Shown here: positions 1 through 9,757 of the stretch, piece after piece
Numbering within the stretch: position 1 is the first letter of the stretch
Layout: the number at the start of each line of letters is the position of its first letter
NCBI RefSeq assembly: GCF_022549785.1
Contig: NZ_JAKZGO010000002.1
Coordinates: forward strand, 301,547-365,546
From: Belliella alkalica
GTDB taxonomy: Bacteria; Bacteroidota; Bacteroidia; Cytophagales; Cyclobacteriaceae
Direction of reading: 5' to 3'
Length of the DNA stretch: 64,000 nt
The notes under the pieces: model-generated
The model's database searches: none
Told to the model about the DNA's origin: nothing
The model's input: the letters and a program-made list of their open reading frames with translations, nothing else
Made by a program: the position numbers and the translations under genes

Positions 1-14
1 AATCTAAATTCATT

Positions 15-1484
15 ATGAAATTTACCTTTCTTTTATCCACTTTGGCTTTGTTGATTTTTCAAACTTCAGAAGTCTCAGCTCAAAATGTATTGACCTTGAA
101 TATCAAGGATGACGGATATCGAGGGATCTGGTATAGCGATCAGCCTTCCAATGACGAATATGTTTACAAGTACAGCGGTGGATTGGGGACCTATCCTGCC
201 AATCATTATCCTTTTTCAATTTATGTAAAAGAAGTTAACAAGACTTTTTTCTGCTATGGTGGTTCGGATAAAGAAGGTAAGACTTTACTTCATGCAGTTT
301 CATTTTTTGATCATAAAAGTAAAAAAGTGCCAAAACCTACAATCGTTTTGGACAAGAAAACAAATAATGCACATGACAACCCTGTCATGAACATTGATGA
401 TGAAGGTTACATTTGGATTTTTTCCACAGCACATGGAACCAACACACCTGCATACATCCATAAGAGCATCAAGCCTTATGATATTTCAGAATTTGAGCAA
501 ATTTTTGCCACCAAAAAGGTAGAAGGAGAAAATGTCCCAATGGACAATTTTTCTTACCTACAGACTTGGTATCAAAAGGAAAATGGATTTCTGAATTTGT
601 TCACACATTATGACCGAAATGTAATCCCCAAGCAAGCCACCAAACCCCGAAGAACTATTGGTTTTATGACTAGCAAAGATGGAATCGAATATTCTGAATG
701 GAAGGATTTGGCTATCATCGAAGAGGGGCATTATCAGACAAGTGGACAGTTTGAAAATACAATTGGAACGACATTCAATTTCCATCCTTATAGAGAGGGA
801 GAAAATGGACTGAACTATAGGACAAATTTATACTATCTACAAACACCAGATTTTGGGAAAACTTGGCAAAATGTCTTTGGTGAGGAAGTTAACATTCCGT
901 TGACAGAAATAGAAAATTCAGCTTTAGTAAAAGATTATCAGACGCTAGGTGCGAATGTCTATATCAATGATTTGACTTATGATAAAGATGGGAATCCCAT
1001 CATTCTGTATCTCACTAGTAAAGGCTATCAGTCAGGCCCTGAAAATGGCCCTAGATCTTGGTTTACTGCCAGATTCACCGGTTCAGATTGGGAAATCAAG
1101 CACTTGGCAGACTCTGACAACAACTATGATATGGGTTCTCTCTATGTTGATTCGAAAGGAAATTGGACTGTAGTAGGTCCAACGACTCCTGGCCCACAAG
1201 CTTATAATACTGGTGGAGAAATGGTCCTTTGGACAAGTTCTGACCAAGGAAAAAACTGGAAAAGCAAAGCGATGACAAGCAATAGTGAGCGCAATCATTC
1301 TTACGCCAGAAGACCGGTCAATGTCCACAATGATTTCTTTGCCTTTTGGGCAGATGGACATGGGCGTAAACACGATATCTCGAAACTTTATTTCTCCGAC
1401 AAAAAGGGAAGGGTTTATCAGCTTCCGGAAAACATGAAAAATGATTTTGAAAAGCCAATACGATTGAAAATTCCAAAGAGGTAA
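15..1484 (+). CDS. Secreted BNR-repeat (BNR_4-type) beta-propeller protein, probably polysaccharide-active
   Basis: A 489-residue exported protein of the sialidase-like beta-propeller class; known relatives include exo-sialidases and PL24/PL25-type lyases acting on uronic-acid polysaccharides. Residues 1-22 are a signal peptide ending VSA before QN. GYRGIWY (about 34-40) and HDNPVM (about 120) are typical of the BNR_4 group, and Asp-box-like repeats are seen at about 277 (TPDFGKTW) and 407 (SSDQGKNW). It opens a plus-strand run that includes a GH88 unsaturated-uronyl hydrolase, which fits a lyase-like role in degradation of an acidic polysaccharide. The window starts only 14 nt upstream, so an earlier operon member may be missing. 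The family is fairly sure; lyase versus glycosidase is not decided. Confidence 0.75.
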   Translation: MKFTFLLSTLALLIFQTSEVSAQNVLTLNIKDDGYRGIWYSDQPSNDEYVYKYSGGLGTYPANHYPFSIYVKEVNKTFFCYGGSDKEGKTLLHAVSFFDHKSKKVPKPTIVLDKKTNNAHDNPVMNIDDEGYIWIFSTAHGTNTPAYIHKSIKPYDISEFEQIFATKKVEGENVPMDNFSYLQTWYQKENGFLNLFTHYDRNVIPKQATKPRRTIGFMTSKDGIEYSEWKDLAIIEEGHYQTSGQFENTIGTTFNFHPYREGENGLNYRTNLYYLQTPDFGKTWQNVFGEEVNIPLTEIENSALVKDYQTLGANVYINDLTYDKDGNPIILYLTSKGYQSGPENGPRSWFTARFTGSDWEIKHLADSDNNYDMGSLYVDSKGNWTVVGPTTPGPQAYNTGGEMVLWTSSDQGKNWKSKAMTSNSERNHSYARRPVNVHNDFFAFWADGHGRKHDISKLYFSDKKGRVYQLPENMKNDFEKPIRLKIPKR

Positions 1485-1579
1485 ATCGGTCAACAGTTAA
1501 TGGTTAACAGAAAAATCACAACGATTGGTTGCAATATTCCATATTGATACGAATAGTAAGCTTATCCATATACTATATC

Positions 1580-3067
1580 ATGAAAATTCAGATTACAGCA
1601 CTTTTAGCAATTTCTTTTCTTTTTTCCTGTTCGTCCAAATCGGAACTGGAACTTCCCCTTATTGACAATATTGCGCTTGAAAAAAGCATGTTGAAAGTGG
1701 AGATTTTGGCGGAAAACTTGGATGTTCCTTGGGATTTGGAGTATGCTGACGATGGGTTTCTGTGGTTCAACGAACAAGGTGGGAAAATTTCTAGAATTAA
1801 TTTGGAAACCGGAGAGATTCAGGAGCTTTTGACCATCTATGAAGTTTGGAGAAAAAGAACTGCAGGCCTATTGGGTTTGGCTGTTCATCCTGATTTTGTG
1901 AATAATCCATACATTCTTGTGAACTACACCGTCATGATGGACAGTGTGATTTCCAATAAATTGGTAAGATATACTTTCGAAAATGAAGCGCTAATTTCAC
2001 CTCAAGTGTTGTTGGAAATTCCCGGGAATACAGCACACAATGGTTCAAGGATCAAATTTGCCAAGGATGGGAAAATACTTTGGGCTACAGGAGATGCTTA
2101 TGGGTTTGACAATGCTCAAAGTGATACTAGCCTGAATGGAAAAATCCTGCGAATCAATTTGGATGGCAGCATTCCTAAGGACAATCCCAATCCAGAAAGT
2201 TATGTTTGGGCAAAGGGTTTTAGAAATATACAGGGTTTGACCTTGGATTCCCAAGGCAGAATTTTTACTTCAGAGCATGGAGATGCGATAGAAGATGAAA
2301 TCAATTTGATAGAAAAAAGCGGAAATTATGGATGGCCTGCCATTGAGGGCTTTCATGATTTGGAAGAAGAAAAGGAATTTGCAAAAAAGAATAATACCAT
2401 TGAGCCTGTATATTCTTGGACACCTGTAGTAGCACCGGCAGGACTTGATTTTTATGGTGATTTACCTATCGAAGAATGGAGAAACAGTCTGTTATTGACC
2501 ACTTTGAAAGGAAAGAGTTTGCGGGTTTTGAAGTTGAGTGAGGATGGTAAATCAATTATAAATGAAACTGTATTTTTTGAAAATCACTATGGAAGATTGC
2601 GGGATGTAGCAGTATCCACATCAGGAGATATTTACATCGCAACAAGCAATCATGACTGGAATCCTCAGCCAGGATTTCCGTTGGATGGTGATGATAAAAT
2701 TCTCAAAATCAGCTTGACGAAATCAGCATCCCAAGAACCTTTGACAGGAACTTCTCCAAAAACAGAAATCGAACTGGATGGGAAGCAACTTTATAGTAAC
2801 TACTGTGCATCGTGTCACAAAGAGGATGGGACTGGAGTCAAGGAAGTTTTCCCATCCTTAATCGATAATCAGACAGTATTGGGAAATCAAGAGCAATTGA
2901 TCAAAATCATGTTAAGTGGGATTGAAAACAAGGAAAATGGGCAGATGATGCCATCATTTTCATTTATGAAGGATGAACAGCTTGCTGCGATTTTGACATT
3001 TATCAGACAGGAGTGGGGAAATACTTCTTCAGCAATCAGCCCAAACACAATCAAAGAAAAGAGATAG
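1580..3067 (+). CDS. PQQ-type glucose/sorbosone dehydrogenase lipoprotein with C-terminal cytochrome c domain
   Basis: A 495-residue periplasmic lipoprotein (lipobox FLFSC, Cys17) with an N-terminal soluble aldose-sugar dehydrogenase propeller and a C-terminal cytochrome c domain. The propeller keeps a catalytic-His segment (TAHNGSRI, about 150) and GFRNIQG (about 212). The haem domain has CASCH at about 409-413 and a possible axial Met in MMPSFSFM. In this family PQQ oxidises an aldose to a lactone and the cytochrome passes electrons to the respiratory chain. ATG 1580 is chosen over the upstream in-frame start at 1529 because it directly precedes the lipoprotein signal. The stop lies 2 nt before the next gene, so they are probably co-transcribed. 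The sugar substrate is unknown. Confidence 0.82.
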   Translation: MKIQITALLAISFLFSCSSKSELELPLIDNIALEKSMLKVEILAENLDVPWDLEYADDGFLWFNEQGGKISRINLETGEIQELLTIYEVWRKRTAGLLGLAVHPDFVNNPYILVNYTVMMDSVISNKLVRYTFENEALISPQVLLEIPGNTAHNGSRIKFAKDGKILWATGDAYGFDNAQSDTSLNGKILRINLDGSIPKDNPNPESYVWAKGFRNIQGLTLDSQGRIFTSEHGDAIEDEINLIEKSGNYGWPAIEGFHDLEEEKEFAKKNNTIEPVYSWTPVVAPAGLDFYGDLPIEEWRNSLLLTTLKGKSLRVLKLSEDGKSIINETVFFENHYGRLRDVAVSTSGDIYIATSNHDWNPQPGFPLDGDDKILKISLTKSASQEPLTGTSPKTEIELDGKQLYSNYCASCHKEDGTGVKEVFPSLIDNQTVLGNQEQLIKIMLSGIENKENGQMMPSFSFMKDEQLAAILTFIRQEWGNTSSAISPNTIKEKR

Positions 3068-3069
3068 CC

Positions 3070-4281
3070 ATGTCCAATCAGAAAAATAGCAATAAAATCA
3101 TCTTGAAACTTATGGCACTTGGGCCAGGCATTATCACAGCTGCCTTGGTTTTTGGGCCAAGTAAGATGACCATTACTTCCAGGTTGGGCGCTGAATATGC
3201 CTATGACATGCTTTGGATTGTGGTGGTAGCTATTTTCTTTATGTTGATTTTCACAGGAATGGGAGCAAGAATCGGCATAAGCAGCACAGAAAGTTTACTT
3301 ACACTCATCAGAACCAAGTGGGGGAAATTTGCTGGTATTACGATCGGATTGGGTGTTTTTCTTGTTTCGACTTCCTTTCAGGCTGGAAATTCGATCGGAG
3401 TAGGAATAGCTGTAGCCGAAGCAAGTGGTACCAAGCCCTGGATTTGGGTTTTGGTTTTCAATGCACTCGGAATTGCCTTGCTGTTTTTCAGAAGTTTCTA
3501 TAAGACTTTGGAAAGGTTGATGATAACCTTGGTAGGGATCATGCTTTTTTCATTCCTGACTACCGTCTTTTTGGCAAAGCCATCTTTTTCTGGAATTGTA
3601 AATGGATTTATCCCTTCTGTCCCGAGTGGTTCCGAAGGTTTACTGATCGCATTTATGGCTTCTTGTTTCTCGATTGTCGGGGCGTTTTACCAGTCGTATT
3701 TGGTACAGGAAAATAGAAAACCTGGTCAGGTGGGAGAAAATAAAAGTGCTACAGGCATTTTGATATTAGGTGTAATGAGTGCCGTGGTGATCATTTGCGG
3801 AGCGGCAGTTCTGCATCCACAGGGAATCCAAGTGAACAGCGCCTCGGAAATGTCCATTGCCCTGCAACCGCTATTTGGTTCTTACGCTTCCCATTTGTTT
3901 TTGGCAGGTTTGTTTGGAGCATCATTTTCTTCCTTGGTTGGCAATGCGACTGTAGGTGGGAGCTTGTTGGCTGATTCACTTGGTTTTGGGAAAAGTTTGA
4001 ACGACAAAATTGTCAAAAGCTTTATCGCTTTGGTGATGGTTTGTGGCGCGAGTATTTCCCTGATCTTCGGCAAGCTTCCACTCGAACTTATCATTTTCGC
4101 CCAAAGTGTTACCATTTTTCTCGTGCCATTTATTGGTATGGCAATGTATGCGATTGCGAATGACGGAAGTATCATGAAGAAAAATGTAAACAATGGTTTT
4201 GCAAAATCCATAGGAGCTCTTGGCTTGCTCTTGCTTTTGGGGCTCGCAGGATGGAATTTCTATCAATTATTCATAAAATAA
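3070..4281 (+). CDS. Divergent Nramp-family (LeuT-fold) inner-membrane carrier lacking the metal-binding motifs
   Basis: A 403-residue polytopic membrane protein with about 11 hydrophobic segments. The opening GPGIITAALVFGPSK aligns with Nramp TM1 (GPG...DPGN). Classical Nramp proteins bind Mn2+/Fe2+ through Asp and Asn of DPGN in TM1 and Met of MPH in TM6; here TM1 reads GPSK and TM6 reads SIVGAFYQS, so both signatures are gone. Metal transport should therefore not be assumed. Nramp-related carriers with altered sites are known, including Mg2+ transporters. ATG 3070 follows the preceding stop by 2 nt, and the gene lies between a sugar dehydrogenase and two sugar-acid-type enzymes. A role in uptake of an organic acid from this pathway is my inference. 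Confidence 0.75.
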   Translation: MSNQKNSNKIILKLMALGPGIITAALVFGPSKMTITSRLGAEYAYDMLWIVVVAIFFMLIFTGMGARIGISSTESLLTLIRTKWGKFAGITIGLGVFLVSTSFQAGNSIGVGIAVAEASGTKPWIWVLVFNALGIALLFFRSFYKTLERLMITLVGIMLFSFLTTVFLAKPSFSGIVNGFIPSVPSGSEGLLIAFMASCFSIVGAFYQSYLVQENRKPGQVGENKSATGILILGVMSAVVIICGAAVLHPQGIQVNSASEMSIALQPLFGSYASHLFLAGLFGASFSSLVGNATVGGSLLADSLGFGKSLNDKIVKSFIALVMVCGASISLIFGKLPLELIIFAQSVTIFLVPFIGMAMYAIANDGSIMKKNVNNGFAKSIGALGLLLLLGLAGWNFYQLFIK

Positions 4282-4316
4282 ATGCTTTTCATAAAGCAGT
4301 AACGGAAAGATAAAGT

Positions 4317-5333
4317 ATGAAAGATTTAAAAACTTTAGAACAAGTGATGTTGGTGCCTTCTGAGGCATTGATTCGGGATATTGCCAAAATCGAAGGTGAT
4401 ATTCTACTTCTTGGTATTGGTGGGAAAATGGGGCCTAGTATGGGCAAACTCGCCATACAAGCATGCAAAGCAGCAGGTATAGAGAAAAGAATAATTGGAG
4501 CATCAAGATTTTCTGATCAAAAAGCCAAAAAAGCACTGGAAGAAGATGGGATAGAGACGATCGTATGTGATCTTCTTGATGATGAAAAGTTACAAAGTCT
4601 GCCTGATGTGAAAAATGTCATCTATTTGGCTGGGAATAAATTTGGTACAACGGGAAATGAAGGGTTCACTTGGGCAATGAATGCCTATCTTCCAGGAAGG
4701 GTGGCAGAGAAATTCAAGAACTCAAATATTGTGGTTTTTTCCTCTGGCAATGTACTTCCTTTTGTCCCCGTGACTTCCGGTGGTGCTTCCGAAGAAACTG
4801 CCCCTGACCCGATAGGGGAATATGCCCAATCTTGTTTGGGTAGGGAAAGGGTTTTTGAATATTTCGCAAAGAAAAACCAAACCAAAACCTTGATTTACAG
4901 ACTGAATTATGCTGTGGATTTCAGATATGGGGTATTGATGGAAATCGCAAAATCTGTGATGTCAGGAAATCCAATTGATCTTAGAACAAGCAATGTCAAT
5001 GTCATTTGGCAAAATGATGCCAATGAGATTGCGCTGAGATCTTTGCTGCATTGCGAGTCACCAGCAAAAATCCTGAATGTCACAGGTCCGGAAATTCTAT
5101 CCATTCAATGGGTGGCAGAGCGGTTTGGGGAGTTGTTTGACAAAGCTCCACAATTCATCCATGAACCAACTGGGACAGCCCTACTCAACAATGCTTCCGA
5201 ATGCCATCGCATTTTCGGATATCCTAAAGTTTCTATTAGGGAGATAATCGACATCACCGCTGCCTGGATTTTGCAGGGTGGCGAAGAGTTTGGCAAATCA
5301 ACACATTTTCAAGAAAGAGGAGGGAAATTCTAA
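4317..5333 (+). CDS. NAD(P)-dependent epimerase/dehydratase-family (extended SDR) oxidoreductase
   Basis: A 338-residue cytoplasmic protein with an N-terminal Rossmann fold: ILLLGIGGKMG (about 30-40) is the nucleotide-binding glycine motif and VIYLAGNKFG is the typical SDR strand-4 region. The expected active-site helix is YAQSCLGRE, with Tyr169; the Lys of the usual YxxxK is replaced by Cys173, so the classic proton relay is altered. The stop overlaps the start of the next gene by one base (TAATG), so the two are translationally coupled to a DapA-like aldolase. A redox, epimerase or dehydratase step on a sugar acid is plausible; the substrate cannot be read from sequence. Confidence 0.75.
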   Translation: MKDLKTLEQVMLVPSEALIRDIAKIEGDILLLGIGGKMGPSMGKLAIQACKAAGIEKRIIGASRFSDQKAKKALEEDGIETIVCDLLDDEKLQSLPDVKNVIYLAGNKFGTTGNEGFTWAMNAYLPGRVAEKFKNSNIVVFSSGNVLPFVPVTSGGASEETAPDPIGEYAQSCLGRERVFEYFAKKNQTKTLIYRLNYAVDFRYGVLMEIAKSVMSGNPIDLRTSNVNVIWQNDANEIALRSLLHCESPAKILNVTGPEILSIQWVAERFGELFDKAPQFIHEPTGTALLNNASECHRIFGYPKVSIREIIDITAAWILQGGEEFGKSTHFQERGGKF

Positions 5334-6397
5334 TGACACAATTAAGCAATATTTTAAAGACACATTTGCAACTCGGGACAGTCATTCCAGCACATCCTTT
5401 GGCGCTGAATGCTGACAGAAGTTTGGATGAAGCAAGGCAAAGGCAATTGACACGCTACTACATTGCTTCTGGCGCTGGTGGAGTTGCTGTCGGCGTTCAT
5501 TCTACTCAATTTGAAATCCGAGATCCAGAAATCAATCTTTTTGAAACAGTCCTAAAGATGGCTGCTGAAGAGGTTGAAAAGCAAAAGCTTGATCGACCAT
5601 TTTTGAAGATAGCTGGAATCTGTGGTTCTACTGAGCAAGCAGTTTCAGAAGCAAAATTGGCTTTGAAGTATGGATATGATATGGGTTTGTTGAGCATGGG
5701 AGGGCTACAAGGTTGGACAGAAGCCCAGATTCTGGAAAGAGTAGTGAAAGTTGCCGAAATCATCCCTGTTTTTGGTTTCTACCTTCAGCCTTCGGTTGGA
5801 GGTAGAATTTTCAGCTTTGATTTTTGGTCGAAATTCGCCGAAATCCCCAATGTGGAAGCAATCAAATGCGCTTCTTTCAATAGATATCAAACATTGGACG
5901 TGATGCGAGCTGTAGCTGGAAGCAGTAGAAAAGATGAAATCGCCATGTACACTGGCAATGATGATAATATTGTAGCGGATCTACTGACCAAGTACAGTTT
6001 CAATATCAATGGAGTGGTTCATGAAAAGGAATTCGTAGGTGGGTTGCTTGGCCATTGGGCTGTTTGGACGCAAAAAGCTGTAGAACTAATGGCTGAAATC
6101 AAATCTTGCAAAATGAATCAGGATGAAAAAAACTACCAAAAATTACTGACAAAAGGCATCGCCATTACAGATGTAAATGCGGCAATGTTTGATCCTGCAA
6201 ATAGCTTCCACGGATGTATTCCCGGAATCCATGAGATTTTGAGAAGACAAGGTTTATTGGCTGGGACTTGGTGCTTGAATCCTGAAGAAAAATTATCATC
6301 AGGTCAAAATGAGGAAATTGACAGAGTCTATTCCAGTTACCCTGAACTGAACGACGATGCTTTTGTAAGTTCATTTTTGTTGAATGATAAAACCTAA
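5333..6397 (+). CDS. Dihydrodipicolinate synthase / N-acetylneuraminate lyase family aldolase
   Basis: A 354-residue (beta/alpha)8 class I aldolase-type protein. The Schiff-base Lys is Lys178 (EAIKCASFN), and Tyr150 (GFYLQPSVGG) takes the place of the conserved active-site Tyr. The substrate-binding GTTGE-like loop is GVHSTQFE. At 354 residues it is longer than ordinary DapA/NanA (about 290-300). Relatives cleave or dehydrate 2-keto-3-deoxy sugar acids, sialic acid or hydroxyproline-type substrates. Real lysine biosynthesis is unlikely given the position between an SDR enzyme (one-base overlap) and carbohydrate-active genes. I read it as the carbon-chain-cleaving step of a sugar-acid pathway. 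Confidence 0.8.
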   Translation: MTQLSNILKTHLQLGTVIPAHPLALNADRSLDEARQRQLTRYYIASGAGGVAVGVHSTQFEIRDPEINLFETVLKMAAEEVEKQKLDRPFLKIAGICGSTEQAVSEAKLALKYGYDMGLLSMGGLQGWTEAQILERVVKVAEIIPVFGFYLQPSVGGRIFSFDFWSKFAEIPNVEAIKCASFNRYQTLDVMRAVAGSSRKDEIAMYTGNDDNIVADLLTKYSFNINGVVHEKEFVGGLLGHWAVWTQKAVELMAEIKSCKMNQDEKNYQKLLTKGIAITDVNAAMFDPANSFHGCIPGIHEILRRQGLLAGTWCLNPEEKLSSGQNEEIDRVYSSYPELNDDAFVSSFLLNDKT

Positions 6398-6401
6398 GCT
6401 T

Positions 6402-8369
6402 ATGAAAAAATTAAGATTGCTTTCGGTTCTGACATTTCTACTTTCTCTTTCCATAGCGGTCCAAGCACAGGATGAGTCTGCTCAATTTACAAATCATGGT
6501 GTTCAATTGACTGCATCTATGATTCAAGGGAGTTTATTTGTGGAGGACAATTCAGGCAGAACTTTGATTTACTCAGTAGTAAGGGGTGAACCAGCCCATT
6601 TGCTGGCATTTGATGTGGATTCCAAACAATTGTTGTTGGATATTCCATTGCCAAAAGCGGATGGCGTTTGGGATTTGGCACAAGCTAGCGATGGAAGTCT
6701 GTACATTCCGGGAGCGAATGGAAGTTTGTTTAAGCACTCTCCGGGAACACAAGAGATTGAAGACTTAGGTATAGTACTGGAAGGAGAAACTTATTTGTGG
6801 AACTTGACGGCAGGATTTGATGGAGAAGTCTTTGGTGCAACCTATCCAGGGTGCAGGATTTTTAGATACCATCCAGATCAGGGATTTTCAGATGTGGGAA
6901 ATGGGCCAATCGTAGAAGGAGAAAACTATGTGAGAAGCTTGGCATTCCATCACAGGACAGGGCTGCTATATGCTGGAGTTGGTTCACATGCGCATTTGAT
7001 TGAAATTGATCCAAAATCTGGGAAGAAGAATAGTTTGTTGCCCGAAAAATATCAAGAAAAGGAATTTGTTTATTCGCTGGAAATTATACCTGGGAAAAAT
7101 GGGGAAGACAGGCTGTTTGCATTATTGACTGCTGGACACGAAACATTGGTTTACAATCTTAAGACGAAAAAATTCGAGCAGGAAATAAAAGGTATGGATA
7201 TGAAAGCAATCACCTCTGATAAGGCAGGTAATCACGTTTTTCATACTTCCAATTCAAACCTTGTAGCTTTCAACCCTAAAAAACCATACAAAAAAAACAA
7301 GGTGCTTTTGGATGGATCAGGCAGTGGCAATGCTTTCTTGTATAGAGAAAATGGTGAGCTTTTGATGCTAAGTTCAGGAGCTAACCTTATAAAGTACAAT
7401 GTCAAAACCAAAATCACAGAAAAGACAAAATTAGAAATTCCAGGACAACCTATACCTATCAATGCTATCACTTTTGGTCCCGATGGGAAAATCTGGACTG
7501 GTGGGTATTTGGCAGGAGGGCATGCTTCTTTTGATCCTTCGACAGGAATTCACCAAGAATTCAAAGGTTTAGACCAAACCGAAGGAATGGCAGTTTTTGG
7601 AAATGAAATCTACATTGGTATTTATCCCAAAGGGAAATTTTATGTTTTAGATACCGAAAAGGGATGGGATGTAGTTGATCAAAACCCTAAGTTTCTGGGA
7701 CAGATAGAAGGTCAAAGTAGATCCTTTGCCCTTACAGCTATTCCTGATTTGAAAAAAATGGCATTTGGGATGATTCCTGAGTATGGGAAACTTGGAGGTG
7801 CTTTGGTCATTTATGATATCGATTCAGAAGAATTGCAGACTTTCGATCAGCCGATTCCAAAGCAGGGGATTTCAGGTTTGATTTACAACAAAGGATTTCT
7901 GGTTGGAGGTACGACCATTTCAGGAGGTCTGGGAAAAATGCCAGAAACGAAAGATGCAAAACTATTCGTATGGGACATAGAAAAAGCGGAAGTGAAATCA
8001 GAACTGATACCTGTAGTTGGAGCCTCTGCAATCACAGGTTTGATAGAAGGGCCTGACGGCAATGTTTGGGGAATGGCAGACGGAACGCTATTTATCTTTG
8101 ATGTTGAGAACAATAATATTGTTTCCACTCACAAACTTTATGACTTCCCTGAATTCAAAAGCCACATTTGGAGAAGTGCTTTTTTGGTTATGCATCCTGA
8201 CGGAAATATCTATGGGACAGACAATAAAATGCTCTTCAAAATAGATCCTCTTACCAAAGAATTTACAATAATTGCAGAAGATACAGGTTTGTTGGTGATG
8301 GATAATGAAGGTACATTGTTCTTTAGAAAAGCCACCGAACTTTGGTCTTACAAGCCAAAATCCAATTGA
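6402..8369 (+). CDS. Secreted beta-propeller protein of unknown function
   Basis: A 655-residue exported protein. ATG 6402 precedes a clean signal peptide (basic KK, hydrophobic core, cleavage near VQA-QD). The mature part consists of repeating strands such as FGPDGKIWTGG, EGPDGNVWGMAD and MHPDGNIYGTD, the look of SMP-30/YncE/PQQ-like propellers with PDGxx(W/Y) blades. No heme, metal or catalytic motif was recognised. It begins 4 nt after the DapA-like gene, so it belongs to the same transcript. Possible roles are sugar binding, a lactonase-like enzyme acting after the sugar dehydrogenase, or a scaffold. Confidence 0.65.
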   Translation: MKKLRLLSVLTFLLSLSIAVQAQDESAQFTNHGVQLTASMIQGSLFVEDNSGRTLIYSVVRGEPAHLLAFDVDSKQLLLDIPLPKADGVWDLAQASDGSLYIPGANGSLFKHSPGTQEIEDLGIVLEGETYLWNLTAGFDGEVFGATYPGCRIFRYHPDQGFSDVGNGPIVEGENYVRSLAFHHRTGLLYAGVGSHAHLIEIDPKSGKKNSLLPEKYQEKEFVYSLEIIPGKNGEDRLFALLTAGHETLVYNLKTKKFEQEIKGMDMKAITSDKAGNHVFHTSNSNLVAFNPKKPYKKNKVLLDGSGSGNAFLYRENGELLMLSSGANLIKYNVKTKITEKTKLEIPGQPIPINAITFGPDGKIWTGGYLAGGHASFDPSTGIHQEFKGLDQTEGMAVFGNEIYIGIYPKGKFYVLDTEKGWDVVDQNPKFLGQIEGQSRSFALTAIPDLKKMAFGMIPEYGKLGGALVIYDIDSEELQTFDQPIPKQGISGLIYNKGFLVGGTTISGGLGKMPETKDAKLFVWDIEKAEVKSELIPVVGASAITGLIEGPDGNVWGMADGTLFIFDVENNNIVSTHKLYDFPEFKSHIWRSAFLVMHPDGNIYGTDNKMLFKIDPLTKEFTIIAEDTGLLVMDNEGTLFFRKATELWSYKPKSN

Positions 8370-8405
8370 TCAAACAGCTATTTACATTGAAAAATTGACA
8401 ATAAT

Positions 8406-9692
8406 ATGAAGACTCTTAATAATAAAATCTCTTGTTTCTTTCTTTTGGGGTTGGCATTCCATTTAGGTTTTGGATGCTCGGAAAAGGAAAAAGAAGAAAT
8501 ACAATCGAAAGAACCGAACGTTGATTTCGTGGATCAAAGTTTTCAGGCTGCAAAGCCTTTATACAGCAATTTACTCAAAGAAACGAGCGGTAACTTCACT
8601 GACTATCCCCATGCAATCAATCCTGACGGCACCATCAAATACCTACAAATAGATGAGTGGACTGGTGGATTTTGGCCTGGGATTCTATGGTATATGTATG
8701 AATACACTGAAGATGATCAATGGAAGCAGGCGGCTTTGGAGTGGACACATTCACTAGAATCCAATCAATTCAATACAAGTCATCATGATATAGGTTTTAT
8801 GATGTTTTGCAGCTACGGGAATGCTTTGAGATTTGAGAAAAAATATGAGTATGATCAGATTCTGATTGAATCTGCAAAATCATTGGTGAAAAGATACTCT
8901 CCTGTGGTTGGAAGTATCCAATCTTGGAACAAAAGAAAATCAAAAGGGGATATCAATACTTGGGAATACCCTGTCATCATGGACAATATGATGAATTTGG
9001 AATTGCTTTTCTATGCTACTGAGAATACTGGAGATTCCTCGTTTTACGATGTGGCAATCCAACATGCCACACAGACGATGAAAAACCACATCAGAGATGA
9101 TTTCAGTACTTATCATGTGGTCAATTATGATTCCAAAAATGGAGATGTTCTTCATCAACAAACATTGCAGGGGTTTTCGGATAATTCCACATGGGCTAGG
9201 GGACAAGCATGGGGGATTTATGGATTTACGACCATGTACAGAGCTACCCGAGATAATCAGTTTTTGGAAACAGCGGTTGGATTGGCTGATTTTTTCCTAG
9301 ACCATCCGAAGCTTCCAGAAGACATGATCCCTATTTGGGATTTCAATGTTGGAGAAGAAGGTTTTATACCAGATTGGGATTTTGATCCTGCAAAATTCGA
9401 AGAGCAGCCAAGAGATGCTTCTGCTGCTGCAATAACTGCTTCGGCCTTGTTGGAATTATCGACTTACTTAGATGGTGAGCAAAAGAAAAAGTACTTCGAT
9501 GCTGCAGAAAAAATGCTGAAATCATTAAGCTCTGAAGCTTATTTGAATGCTGGCGATGCCAACCCGTATTTTCTACTCAAACATAGCACAGGAAATCTTC
9601 CAAGTGGCAATGAAGTGGATGTGCCTTTGATTTATGCAGATTATTATTTCTTGGAAGCATTGTTGAGATATAAGAAAATGAAAGATAATTAA
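8406..9692 (+). CDS. Glycoside hydrolase family 88 unsaturated glucuronyl/uronyl hydrolase lipoprotein
   Basis: A 428-residue lipoprotein (lipobox LGFGC, Cys24) with an (alpha/alpha)6-barrel typical of GH88. This family removes 4,5-unsaturated uronic acid from oligosaccharides released by polysaccharide lyases, by vinyl-ether hydration. The two key acids are visible: Asp128 in HHDIGFM and Asp193 in IMDNMMN, spaced like the pair in the Bacillus enzyme. A further signature is STWARGQAWGIYGF. The predicted periplasmic location fits intake of lyase products. Together with the BNR protein upstream this is the strongest sign that the locus attacks a uronic-acid polysaccharide. Confidence 0.88.
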   Translation: MKTLNNKISCFFLLGLAFHLGFGCSEKEKEEIQSKEPNVDFVDQSFQAAKPLYSNLLKETSGNFTDYPHAINPDGTIKYLQIDEWTGGFWPGILWYMYEYTEDDQWKQAALEWTHSLESNQFNTSHHDIGFMMFCSYGNALRFEKKYEYDQILIESAKSLVKRYSPVVGSIQSWNKRKSKGDINTWEYPVIMDNMMNLELLFYATENTGDSSFYDVAIQHATQTMKNHIRDDFSTYHVVNYDSKNGDVLHQQTLQGFSDNSTWARGQAWGIYGFTTMYRATRDNQFLETAVGLADFFLDHPKLPEDMIPIWDFNVGEEGFIPDWDFDPAKFEEQPRDASAAAITASALLELSTYLDGEQKKKYFDAAEKMLKSLSSEAYLNAGDANPYFLLKHSTGNLPSGNEVDVPLIYADYYFLEALLRYKKMKDN

Positions 9693-9757
9693 GATTAAAA
9701 TTCTTTCGAAGTCGAAAACTTATTAGTTTGGTAGTTTCTAACCCAAATTATAAAACG

